Shown: positions 1 to 6,040 of the stretch, in pieces
How the letters are laid out: each line of letters starts with the position of its first letter
How positions within the stretch are numbered: position 1 is the first letter of the stretch
From: an uncultured Bacteroidota bacterium
GTDB taxonomy: Bacteria; Bacteroidota; Bacteroidia; Bacteroidales; SZUA-534
Assembly (NCBI GenBank): GCA_937885735.1
Contig: CALABN010000108.1
Location: 1 to 9,586, forward strand
Length of the DNA stretch: 9,586 nt
Reading direction: 5' to 3'
Program-made: the position numbers and the translations under genes
The notes under the pieces: generated by a model
The model's database searches: none
Seen by the model: only the letters and a program-made list of their open reading frames with translations
Told to the model about the DNA's origin: nothing

Positions 1-861
1 TACGGCGCGGGCAACATCATTGCAAAGAAACAGCCGTTCAACGTCCGTCGCGGAAGGCTTCTGGTCAAGATTCTGCCTCGCATCAAATTTACCGACCGTT
101 CGTTTGGCGACGACTACAGGGCAAGGACAAAGGTTGTTTCGGCTCTTTTCAAGCATAAATACAGTGAGTTGTGCGACGAGTTCGACCACCCCGACAATAT
201 GACTTTCTACGATATGATGATGCACAACTATATTTACAAGGGGCCTGTCGAGGAGTGGTATCTGCGCGTCAAGATTAAAATGGAGCACTGCTACGAACTG
301 TTCGACAAACTTGTACCGCGTCAAGGCCAGATAACCGACATTGGCTGTGGCTACGGACCGTTGTGCTATATGTTGGCATTGACATCGAAAAACAGAAACG
401 TGCTCGGAATCGATTACGATGAGGACAAGATTGCATTGGCGCAACACGGCTGGCTTCGAGGCAAGTGCAACTTGAATTTCGCTTACGCAAATGCCCTCGA
501 GTACAATTTGCCACAAAGCGACGTCTTTATCCTGAACGATATGCTTCACTATATGAGTGCCGAACATCAGAACGTGTTGATTCATAAATGTGTCGATGCA
601 CTTGCGCCTGACGGTTTCATCATTATCCGCGACGGCAATTCGGAGGAGGAGGAAAGGCACAAGGTGACAAAATTCACTGAAGTTATGTCCACCAAAATCA
701 TCAAGTTCAACAAGACCGAAGAGCAGTTGTGCTTTATGTCGGAAAGCCGTGTCCGCGCAATCGCTTCGGAGTGTGGTATGAGTGTGGAGTCGATTCAAAA
801 CGACAAATACACGTCAAACACTATCTACATCTTTAGAAAGAAAGCCAATGAAAACGCTTAA
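1..861 (+). CDS. C-terminal part of MMPL transporter/lysophospholipid acyltransferase/SAM methyltransferase fusion (5' truncated)
   Basis: The reading frame is open from the first base, leaving 286 residues of a longer protein. The first ~60 residues resemble the end of a PlsC-type acyltransferase domain (a PRI motif, then FGDDYRARTK and a basic FKHKY stretch). A class I SAM-dependent methyltransferase follows: motif I ITDIGCGYG at 331-357, an acidic motif II (VLGIDYDED), and a motif IV-like FILNDMLHY. In Bacteroidetes aryl polyene clusters, a single protein commonly carries an MMPL exporter, a lysophospholipid acyltransferase and a methyltransferase in that order. I infer the missing N-terminus is the MMPL part plus the acyltransferase catalytic HX4D region. 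The likely role is lipid attachment, methylation and export of the polyene at the inner membrane. A TTG at 169 could be mistaken for a start, but the frame continues upstream with acyltransferase-like sequence, so it is internal. The 3' end overlaps the next gene by 14 bases. Confidence 0.85.
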   Translation, partial: YGAGNIIAKKQPFNVRRGRLLVKILPRIKFTDRSFGDDYRARTKVVSALFKHKYSELCDEFDHPDNMTFYDMMMHNYIYKGPVEEWYLRVKIKMEHCYELFDKLVPRQGQITDIGCGYGPLCYMLALTSKNRNVLGIDYDEDKIALAQHGWLRGKCNLNFAYANALEYNLPQSDVFILNDMLHYMSAEHQNVLIHKCVDALAPDGFIIIRDGNSEEEERHKVTKFTEVMSTKIIKFNKTEEQLCFMSESRVRAIASECGMSVESIQNDKYTSNTIYIFRKKANENA

Positions 862-2524
862 GAATATAGGTAAGGCCATATTGTACATAGTCGGCTTTGC
901 GCTCATCGTCCTGCTCATACCGATAATCATTTTGTCATATCTGTATTTCACTGCCGATATGCAACAGCCTGAAGGATTTGAGCCTCACGACGGTCAGGTT
1001 CAGGTTGATGCCAACGGCATACGCGCCTACGGTGCCGACACTATGCGGTTCAGCGCCAACGGCCTTTGGGAGGTGAAACTATGTGGCAACGCCTTCGAAC
1101 GTGGCGAGGCTTACGGCAAGCTTGCGCAAGACATCATCTACCGGCAGGAACAGATTTTTGTCGACCAGATTCGCACATTTGTCCCTTCGGAAAAATATCT
1201 CGACTTCTTGCGTTACCTGACAATCGCATTCAACCATTCGTTAGGCAAGTATATTGGCGAGGAGTTCCGTGAGGAGATTTACGGAATGTCGCTTTCCTGT
1301 TCCGATGAATTTAATTTTGTCGGCGAGCCGTATCCTCGCCAGATGAACTACCATTCGGCACACGACATTGGTCACGCTATGCAGGATTATATGCTTGTGG
1401 GTTGCAGTTCGTTTGCCACCTGGAGCAATTCCAGCGCCAATGGCGATTTGATTGTGGGTCGCAATTTCGACTTCTATATGGGCGATGACTTTGCCCGTAA
1501 CCGTGTGGTTATGTTCTATTTCCCGACCGAAGGCTACAAGTTCGCGTCAGTGAGTTGGCCAGGAATGATTGGCGTCATGTCGGGAATGAACGAGAAGGGC
1601 CTCACTGTCACAATCAATGCCGCAAAATCGTCTATGCCGACATCGTCGGCCACGCCAATATCCATTCTCACGCGTGAGATTCTGCAGTATGCGTCAACCA
1701 TTGACGAGGCTGTGCAGATAGCCCAACAGCGCAAGACATTCGTGTCGGAATCCATATTGATAGGTTCCGCCATTGACGGGCGTTCGGCGGTCATCGAGAA
1801 ATCGCCTGAAAAAATGGCTTTGCTCGAGTCGGACACCACATTTATTGTAAGTGTAAATCATTTTCAGTCAGATGCTTTTGAAAATGATGCCCGCAATATT
1901 GAGAATATTGCCACATCTGACAGCCCGTTCCGCTTCAACCGCATCAACCAACTTCTGAACAGCAAATTTCCTCTTGACGAGTCAGGTGCCGTTTCCATTT
2001 TGCGCGATTATAAGGGTATGAACGACAGCCTTATAGGTTGGACCAACGAGGGAGCGCTCAATCAGTTCATTGGACATCATTCTGTGGTTTTCAATGCCGA
2101 TAAACTGATAATGTGGGTTTCTACATCGCCGTGGCAGGCAGGCCCGTATGTGGCTTATGACCTTAAAGGCATCTTCAGCGGTCAGACGGGTTTTGCAGGT
2201 GAGGTTGCCGACAGTCGCATCACAATCCCTGCCGACCCTACAGTCAGCGACGAGCAGATGCAAGGCATCTTCCGCATCAAGCAGTTGACTCACGAGTTGA
2301 GGAGTGCCGTGTCGCAGGCGCAAATGGTCGATTCCACCACATTGGCAGAGTTTGAAGCGCTAAATCCCGACTTGTTTGCCACATACGAGATTTTGGGCGA
2401 CTATTACAATATGCAGTCCGACACAGCGCAGGCTCGCGCCAATTGGGAAACCGCGCTTCAAAAATTCATTCCCAAACAGGCAATGCGCGACCGCATTTCT
2501 GAAAAACTTGAAGCGTTGAAATAA
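848..2524 (+). CDS. membrane-anchored C45-family acyltransferase/peptidase-like Ntn hydrolase
   Basis: This 558-residue protein starts at ATG 848, inside the end of the upstream gene. The frame opens earlier (782), but M848 gives a clean basic N-terminus (MKTLKNIGK), a purine-rich AGAAAGAAAG just upstream and the usual overlapping-operon arrangement. Residues ~10-33 form one hydrophobic membrane anchor. The body resembles the C45 / acyl-CoA:6-aminopenicillanate acyltransferase family of Ntn hydrolases. GCSS at 185-188 offers Cys186 as nucleophile, followed by GRNFD at 204-208 and the family-like NEKGLTVTINA region. The last ~50 residues look like a TPR-type helical pair (YEILGDYYNM, ARANWETAL). 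Related genes accompany Bacteroidetes aryl polyene clusters, where an acyl or amide transfer/hydrolysis step is plausible but unproven. The candidate nucleophile lies about 185 residues in, so autoproteolytic exposure of a terminal Cys would need loss of a large N-terminal part. I am confident of the fold, less so of the reaction. Confidence 0.82.
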   Translation: MKTLKNIGKAILYIVGFALIVLLIPIIILSYLYFTADMQQPEGFEPHDGQVQVDANGIRAYGADTMRFSANGLWEVKLCGNAFERGEAYGKLAQDIIYRQEQIFVDQIRTFVPSEKYLDFLRYLTIAFNHSLGKYIGEEFREEIYGMSLSCSDEFNFVGEPYPRQMNYHSAHDIGHAMQDYMLVGCSSFATWSNSSANGDLIVGRNFDFYMGDDFARNRVVMFYFPTEGYKFASVSWPGMIGVMSGMNEKGLTVTINAAKSSMPTSSATPISILTREILQYASTIDEAVQIAQQRKTFVSESILIGSAIDGRSAVIEKSPEKMALLESDTTFIVSVNHFQSDAFENDARNIENIATSDSPFRFNRINQLLNSKFPLDESGAVSILRDYKGMNDSLIGWTNEGALNQFIGHHSVVFNADKLIMWVSTSPWQAGPYVAYDLKGIFSGQTGFAGEVADSRITIPADPTVSDEQMQGIFRIKQLTHELRSAVSQAQMVDSTTLAEFEALNPDLFATYEILGDYYNMQSDTAQARANWETALQKFIPKQAMRDRISEKLEALK

Positions 2525-2548
2525 TGCCTTTTAAGTTGCATTTTTTTT
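2523..2548 (+). terminator. possible weak intrinsic terminator after the C45 gene
   Basis: A 5-bp stem (AATGC at 2523-2527, GCATT at 2538-2542) is followed by an uninterrupted T run ending at 2548. It lies directly at the stop codon of the plus-strand operon. The stem is short, so the call rests mainly on position and the T8 tract. Confidence 0.35.
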
Positions 2549-2607
2549 GAAATCTATATTTTGTATAAAATGCAGATTGATAATTAATTATGTAGGGTAG
2601 TTGACTG

Positions 2608-2674
2608 TTTAATCTCTTCAACCGTCAGCCGTAATTTTATCCACGGGTGTTTTATAAGCACTTGAGTCAGGTTG
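2608..2674 (-). repeat. 67-bp direct repeat, copy A: detached 3' end of the LolB-like gene
   Basis: This stretch is identical over all 67 bases to 5537-5603, which is the last 22 codons of the intact LolB-like gene. Sequence differs immediately on both sides (2607 G versus 5536 A; 2675 T versus 5604 C). Read on the minus strand, it encodes the end of that protein but has no start or upstream body, so it is a remnant. Unlike the intact copy, the frame does not stop after the final Lys: it runs seven more codons (QSTTLHN) to a TAA at 2584-2586. This is consistent with copy A being the original, displaced gene end. Confidence 0.9.
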
Positions 2675-2695
2675 TAGAAACCAGATTATATTTTT

Positions 2696-2732
2696 CATAA
2701 AAAATGCCGAATCCATTACGAATTCGGCATTT
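2696..2732 (-). terminator. intrinsic terminator for the inserted minus-strand operon
   Basis: A perfect 11-bp inverted repeat (2702-2712 with 2722-2732, core ATGCCGAAT) surrounds a 9-base loop. On the minus strand the stem is followed by a T6 run (complement of the A run at 2699-2704, partly within the stem). It sits 72 bases downstream of the B-box gene stop. The plus-strand exit is only TTTATTTG, so the terminator is stronger on the minus strand but might stop transcripts arriving from both sides. Confidence 0.75.
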
Positions 2733-2803
2733 ATTTGAATCAACAATAAGAATCGTTTAACCTAATGATTGTATTGTCAGTTTAAAGTCTGCAATGATTT
2801 TTA

Positions 2804-3286
2804 TCATCTACGTGAGATGACATCATTGTATACTTCGGTATTTGATGCAATGATTTTATTGAATGAATTATAGTCAATTATTCCGCGAATTACAGCAATG
2901 AATCCGAGAATTGCATTGACAATAAGTTTAAAGAAAGCTAATTGACCTGCCCCTTCTAATGAAACAGGAACATATGGGTCGGGTGCTCCTTTGGAATAGA
3001 AATATGCAATGGGCAACCAGCCAATTATGGCGCATGCGATAAGTGCACCATAACTGCCATTTATTGCACTTAATATTAATCCCAAAACAAAGAATACACC
3101 AAAAAATATCAGTCTCCATTTGATTGATGCGAGAGTCTTTTTCTGTGATTCAATGATTAATTGAAGGCAATCTGGGCAATATTGTTTGTTGCCGTCAATC
3201 GTTACAACACAATCTCGGCATACAGCTTTCCCACATTGTTGGCATGTTGCTACCGCATCTTTTTCTTGATGATAAAAACATTTCAT
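2804..3286 (-). CDS. B-box-type zinc-finger membrane protein
   Basis: This 160-residue protein starts with a zinc-binding module in its first 40 residues: C3-x2-H6, C15-x2-C18, C23-x2-C26 and C37-x2-C40, the paired ligand spacing of B-box-like fingers found widely in Bacteroidetes. After a short linker come about three hydrophobic segments (roughly 57-75, 79-97 and 117-137). The finger therefore probably sits in the cytoplasm on a small polytopic membrane domain. Partner and function are unknown; protein-protein contact is the usual guess for such modules. It is the last gene of the inserted operon, 56 bases after the DUF4468-like gene, and a good terminator follows it. The ATG at 3286 has an AT-rich leader without a Shine-Dalgarno sequence, as is common in Bacteroidetes. 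Confidence 0.75.
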   Translation of the reverse strand: MKCFYHQEKDAVATCQQCGKAVCRDCVVTIDGNKQYCPDCLQLIIESQKKTLASIKWRLIFFGVFFVLGLILSAINGSYGALIACAIIGWLPIAYFYSKGAPDPYVPVSLEGAGQLAFFKLIVNAILGFIAVIRGIIDYNSFNKIIASNTEVYNDVISRR

Positions 3287-3342
3287 AATTTAATAAAAAT
3301 TAAGTTGTTAATATTTAGTTATTTAAAAAATCCCAATATCTG

Positions 3343-3975
3343 TTATCTAAATTGACGTCTTAGTTTTTCAATATTTACTTTTAGTTTGGCTTCTGATTTG
3401 CTGAATGATATCTCATCTTCTGCAATTTCGGCTTCGCTTTCTTTTGTGATTTTTTTCTTTTCCTTTTTATCTATAGATGGGTCAGTATTGGCCTTGTTTA
3501 GGTTTTCTACGGCATCTATGTATGAAAACATCTTGTCAGTCATCGAATATGTTTTGGTGGAACTTCCGTAACCTGAATATTGATAGACGAAATGCATATT
3601 GTAGAAAGTGCAGATGAGTTGAGTGTCTTCAATCTTTACTGAACATTCATATTGCAGAGCCTCTGTCCAAGTTCCTGCAAAAGGATTTTGCGCTTTTCTG
3701 TATTGAAATTTGCCTGAAAAATACACAGTCCCTTTTTTGTCGTCATATTTAACTATTGTTCCCATTCCTGCAATAAATGTATTCATGTCGAATCTGGCCC
3801 ACGACGCTATTTTTTGCATGCAAATGTCTTTAGTCAGATTATGGGGTATTGTGTCTGTGACTTCATAATAGCCAATGTTATTTCTTTTGAAGATATAGTC
3901 TTTGGCTACAATGGTTTGTGAACTTGCCTGAAAGGCAATAAAAATGCTGATAATTGCTAGTAATAAATTTTTCAT
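3343..3975 (-). CDS. secreted DUF4468-like protein
   Basis: This 210-residue protein opens with a signal peptide (MKNLLLAIISIFIAFQASSQ, probable cleavage near residues 18-20). The central part, about residues 25-150, has the look of the Bacteroidetes DUF4468 family (TBP-like fold). It carries a helix containing KIASWARFD, a strand pair around GTIVKYDDKKGTVYFSGK, then a strand-rich part with VKIEDTQLICTFYNM. I make this assignment from pattern memory and hold it moderately. The last ~40 residues are strongly charged and Lys/Glu-rich, probably an extended helix. It lies 31 bases after the sulfatase-modifying-factor-like gene and 56 bases before the B-box gene, all on one strand, so the three are probably co-transcribed. 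No catalytic residues are recognisable; a periplasmic structural or binding role would be inference. Confidence 0.6.
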   Translation of the reverse strand: MKNLLLAIISIFIAFQASSQTIVAKDYIFKRNNIGYYEVTDTIPHNLTKDICMQKIASWARFDMNTFIAGMGTIVKYDDKKGTVYFSGKFQYRKAQNPFAGTWTEALQYECSVKIEDTQLICTFYNMHFVYQYSGYGSSTKTYSMTDKMFSYIDAVENLNKANTDPSIDKKEKKKITKESEAEIAEDEISFSKSEAKLKVNIEKLRRQFR

Positions 3976-4006
3976 TTGTAGTTAAAGTATAGATTAGGAA
4001 TAATTA

Positions 4007-4810
4007 TTAGTCGTTTTTTGTATCGCAGTCCATTACAACTCTAAGTCCGACGGCAAAATCCTGGTAACTGGTGCCATTCATTTTATAATATCTTCTTGAT
4101 GTCTGCCCGTAGGTCAACAAATGGCCCCAACCACCGCCTCTTGTAACTTTTTGTTTCCCAGTCGGAGGACCTTGCGGGTTTACTTGTGCACTGTCGGAAT
4201 AAGGCCCATACCAATCGGAACAAAACTCTTCTACATTGCCACTCATATCATATATGCCCAATTCGTTTGGTTTTTTCATACCGACAGGCATTGTCTGTTT
4301 GAAGCCTAGAGTTGTATTTACATTCCATGCAACTTCGTATGAATCGTCGCTCCCACTATATAGGAATCCCTCGCTTTTCTGCCCACCTCTGGCAGCATAT
4401 TCCCATTCGGCTTCTGTTGGGAATCGGAAATGCCTCCCAGTTATTTGGCTCAGTTTTTCCAAGAAAACTACACACATATCGTAACTTACCTGTTCTACAG
4501 GGTGATTAAATTCTACAAATTTGCTAGGGTTGTCACCCATTATAGTCATCCATAGTTTTTGAGTGACTTCGTACTTTCCTATATAGTAACTGTCAAGGGT
4601 TACTTGATGTTCGGGCATTGCTTTTTTTATGTCAACACTCCCCATTGTGAAAGTTCCACCTTCAACATATACCATTTCCAGCTCGGTGCCTTTAATTGTA
4701 AATGTTGTTAGGCTGTCTGTTTCTGAAATTTGTATTTCGGAATTTTCCTGAGCCATTAGTGACATTGATGCAATTGATATAATTGCCAGTAACATTTTTT
4801 TCATATACAT
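4007..4810 (-). CDS. secreted formylglycine-generating-enzyme-fold (SUMF1/FGE-sulfatase domain) protein
   Basis: This 267-residue protein has a signal peptide ending near Ala20-Gln21, then one SUMF1-type domain over the remaining length. Visible hallmarks are YVEGGTFTMGS (48-58), YYIGKYEVTQ (75-84), FPTEAEWEYAARGG (130-143), MSGNVEEFCSDWY (189-201), TRGGGWG (223-229) and the closing VGLRVV. True formylglycine-generating enzymes carry two active-site cysteines just after the RGGSW-like segment. Here that stretch reads GGGWGHLLTYGQTSRRYY with no Cys, so sulfatase activation is unlikely and a binding or structural role is more probable, as in gliding/secretion proteins of this fold. The start could be either ATG 4810 (used here) or the ATG two codons later at 4804, which better suits a signal peptide beginning MKKMLL. 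It is the first gene of a three-gene operon; 174 bases separate it from the helix-turn-helix gene. Confidence 0.85.
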   Translation of the reverse strand: MYMKKMLLAIISIASMSLMAQENSEIQISETDSLTTFTIKGTELEMVYVEGGTFTMGSVDIKKAMPEHQVTLDSYYIGKYEVTQKLWMTIMGDNPSKFVEFNHPVEQVSYDMCVVFLEKLSQITGRHFRFPTEAEWEYAARGGQKSEGFLYSGSDDSYEVAWNVNTTLGFKQTMPVGMKKPNELGIYDMSGNVEEFCSDWYGPYSDSAQVNPQGPPTGKQKVTRGGGWGHLLTYGQTSRRYYKMNGTSYQDFAVGLRVVMDCDTKND

Positions 4811-4984
4811 TCTTTTAGTTGTTTTATTGGGAGATCAGACATCACCCTTCTGTTTTTAGAAAATATTTTTCATTAATGTATTTTGTAAAAAACCGATAGT
4901 TGGCTTTTGTAAAACTATATATAAGATGCAGTTACAACCGAAAATGATGTTTCCAATTTGTCGATAGTATTGATTCTATTTTGT

Positions 4985-5230
4985 CTATGTTTTTGTGGAA
5001 ATGTTTGCAACGAGTTTTTCTTCCTTCATCTTTTCTGAATAGATGACGAAAAAATCGTAATCAAGTATTTTGGATATTGACAGCAACAAATCGGTGTCGA
5101 GGTGTGATTTCGCAAAAATTTTGTAGGCGTTGCTGCGGTCGTAGTTTAGTTTGTAGGCGAACCATGTAACCGATCGCCCTTGTTCTTTCAACTTAAGTTG
5201 AATCTGTTTGCCAATGTGTATTTTCCCCAT
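4985..5230 (-). CDS. small helix-turn-helix (XRE-like) DNA-binding protein
   Basis: This 81-residue protein has a compact helical N-terminal region. Residues about 20-41 (VTWFAYKLNYDRSNAYKIFA) read as a helix-turn-helix with a polar turn and a Arg/Asn/Tyr-rich recognition helix. A leucine-rich helix follows (LLLSISKILDYDFF), then a short basic tail. Proteins of this length and pattern are common in Bacteroidales and are usually annotated as XRE-family or hypothetical regulators. It is the most upstream gene of the inserted block and the only visible regulator candidate. The long foldback sequence at 5259-5399 lies 28 bases upstream of its start and could hold its promoter or operator. It lacks the recombinase features that would explain mobility of the block. 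Confidence 0.7.
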   Translation of the reverse strand: MGKIHIGKQIQLKLKEQGRSVTWFAYKLNYDRSNAYKIFAKSHLDTDLLLSISKILDYDFFVIYSEKMKEEKLVANISTKT

Positions 5231-5258
5231 AAAAAAAGCGTTTGCCGTTCGTTGTCCG

Positions 5259-5399
5259 CTTATTTAGGAAAGAAAGGCTCCGCCAAGAACCCATAACGAT
5301 AAATAAGCACGTAACGGCCCACGCCTATCGACGTGAACCTTCGTTTAGCTTATTCTCTCGTTGCTAAAATTTGGCGGATTTTATCTTTCCGAGAATAAG
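5259..5399. repeat. long nested imperfect inverted repeat (foldback)
   Basis: Outer arms 5259-5286 and 5371-5399 are imperfect reverse complements, sharing CTTATT, GGAAAGA and TCCGCCAA blocks. Nested inside, AACGATAAATAAGC (5295-5308) pairs with GCTTATTCTCTCGTT (5349-5363). A central hairpin has CACGT (5308-5312) against ACGTG (5331-5335), with a small GGC/GCC stem within. The whole 141-base stretch could fold into one long branched hairpin. It is upstream of the helix-turn-helix gene, in a gene-free stretch (5231-5533), and is more GC-rich than its surroundings. It may be a MITE-like remnant, a structured leader RNA, or a recombination or binding site; the sequence alone does not decide. Confidence 0.65.
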
Positions 5400-5493
5400 T
5401 GCGTAAAGTTCAGTATGCTAGTGTTTTATATTATGTATTGTCGATTTGTGTATATATACTCTTTTGTGTTAAAAAGTTTGAATGTTAACGTAG
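5400..5493. other. AT-rich spacer, no gene seen
   Basis: I see no coding potential here. The only notable item is a perfect 10-bp palindrome GTATATATAC at 5450-5459. No promoter match is good enough to call. Confidence 0.5.
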
Positions 5494-5538
5494 AATAATA
5501 ATGAGTGCTGTATTCAAATACAATAATACATTATTATT
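5494..5538. repeat. AT-rich inverted repeat overlapping the end of the LolB-like gene
   Basis: AATAATAATG (5494-5503) is the reverse complement of CATTATTATT (5529-5538). Inside, GTATT (5510-5514) faces AATAC (5517-5521). The right arm covers the stop codon of the LolB-like gene (5534-5536) and the first bases of repeat copy B. It might act as a weak terminator for the minus-strand pigment operon, though no clear T run follows, or mark the boundary of the inserted block. Confidence 0.4.
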
Positions 5539-6037
5539 TAATCTCTTCAACCGTCAGCCGTAATTTTATCCACGGGTGTTTTATAAGCACTTGAGTCAGG
5601 TTGCCGTCGTTGTCGGTTGTGATTATGAATACCGACTTTCCAAAGCCCGCACCGCATTTGCGTTTTTCTTCAGTGCCGTTATTGTGTTTCAGTTTGGCTA
5701 AATTCTTGTCCACCAGTAGCACACGAAGGTCACGTTCAAGCAGTTGAAGAACCTTTGTGCGTCGCATCGGCTCAACGCAACTGTTTACCGTCAGTGAGTC
5801 GGCGAGGGTGAAGTCGAATATTGTTGGCCCGAAATACGAAGTGGCGAGCACTCGAGGTCCGTTTCCCATTGGGCGTGCAATCATCATTCCGCTCAAATGA
5901 GTTCCACGGGTGTCAATCTGCAGGTTGTGCTTGCACGTCTTGTCAGGTGTTATTATTGGTTGTGCCTGGCATATGGCAGACGCTGTCATTGCCAATGTCA
6001 TTACACAGAATTTTGTTATGTGGTGCCAGTTAGTCAC
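5534..6037 (-). CDS. small secreted LolB/DUF3261-like protein of the aryl polyene cluster
   Basis: This 167-residue protein begins at a GTG, three bases after the LolA-like gene's stop, so it is likely translationally coupled. The N-terminus (MTNWHHITK, then a hydrophobic stretch to about residue 22 and CQAQ) looks like a short signal peptide; the Cys23 context is not a good lipobox. The mature part has a beta-rich pattern (HLSGMMIARP at 47-56, RVLATSYFGPTIFDFTLAD) resembling the small DUF3261/LolB-like proteins that sit beside LolA-like and MMPL genes in aryl polyene clusters. I infer it helps move the polyene lipid to or into the outer membrane. It is the last gene of the minus-strand operon. 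Its final 22 codons are the 67-bp direct repeat, so its present C-terminus (…VEEIK) may have been supplied by the inserted block. The family assignment is moderate; the cluster role rests mainly on neighbours. Confidence 0.65.
   Translation of the reverse strand: MTNWHHITKFCVMTLAMTASAICQAQPIITPDKTCKHNLQIDTRGTHLSGMMIARPMGNGPRVLATSYFGPTIFDFTLADSLTVNSCVEPMRRTKVLQLLERDLRVLLVDKNLAKLKHNNGTEEKRKCGAGFGKSVFIITTDNDGNLTQVLIKHPWIKLRLTVEEIK
5537..5603 (-). repeat. 67-bp direct repeat, copy B: 3' end of the intact LolB-like gene
   Basis: This copy is identical to 2608-2674, in the same orientation and offset by 2929 bases. Here it forms the last 22 codons of an intact gene, and the TAA stop follows at once (5534-5536). 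Confidence 0.9.
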
Positions 6038-6040
6038 GAC

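Larger units (their letters stand above)
2675..5603. mobile_element. putative non-autonomous integrated block bounded by 67-bp direct repeats
   Basis: The block begins just after repeat copy A and ends with copy B (5537-5603), giving one repeat plus interior, 2929 bases in all. It separates the two halves of the aryl polyene cluster and carries four minus-strand genes with no evident link to it. Base composition is visibly more AT-rich than the flanking pigment genes. Direct repeats matching a gene's 3' end, with one side restoring that end, are the usual footprint of site-specific integration. No integrase, transposase or terminal inverted repeat is visible, so the element would have to be mobilised in trans, be a decayed remnant, or reflect another kind of duplication. 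The repeat is directly observed; mobility is inferred. Confidence 0.5.

Noticed and set aside
782..847. Upstream extension of the C45 gene from ATG 782
   Set aside because: The extra 22 residues overlap the methyltransferase coding end and lack signal or family character; ATG 848 starts a proper membrane anchor.
4811..4984. Bacteroides-type promoter (TAnnTTTG) for the FGE-fold gene
   Set aside because: The best minus-strand candidate, TAGTTTTA, has a mismatch in the key TTTG part and no clear upstream TTTG element, so I did not annotate it.
2804..5230. Toxin-antitoxin or phage-defence module
   Set aside because: Apart from a small HTH protein there is no nuclease, toxin or sensor domain visible; the products are secreted or membrane proteins.
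5259..5399. Integron attC site
   Set aside because: It is a large foldback, but I find no convincing pair of core sites, it precedes rather than follows the nearest gene, and no integron integrase is near.
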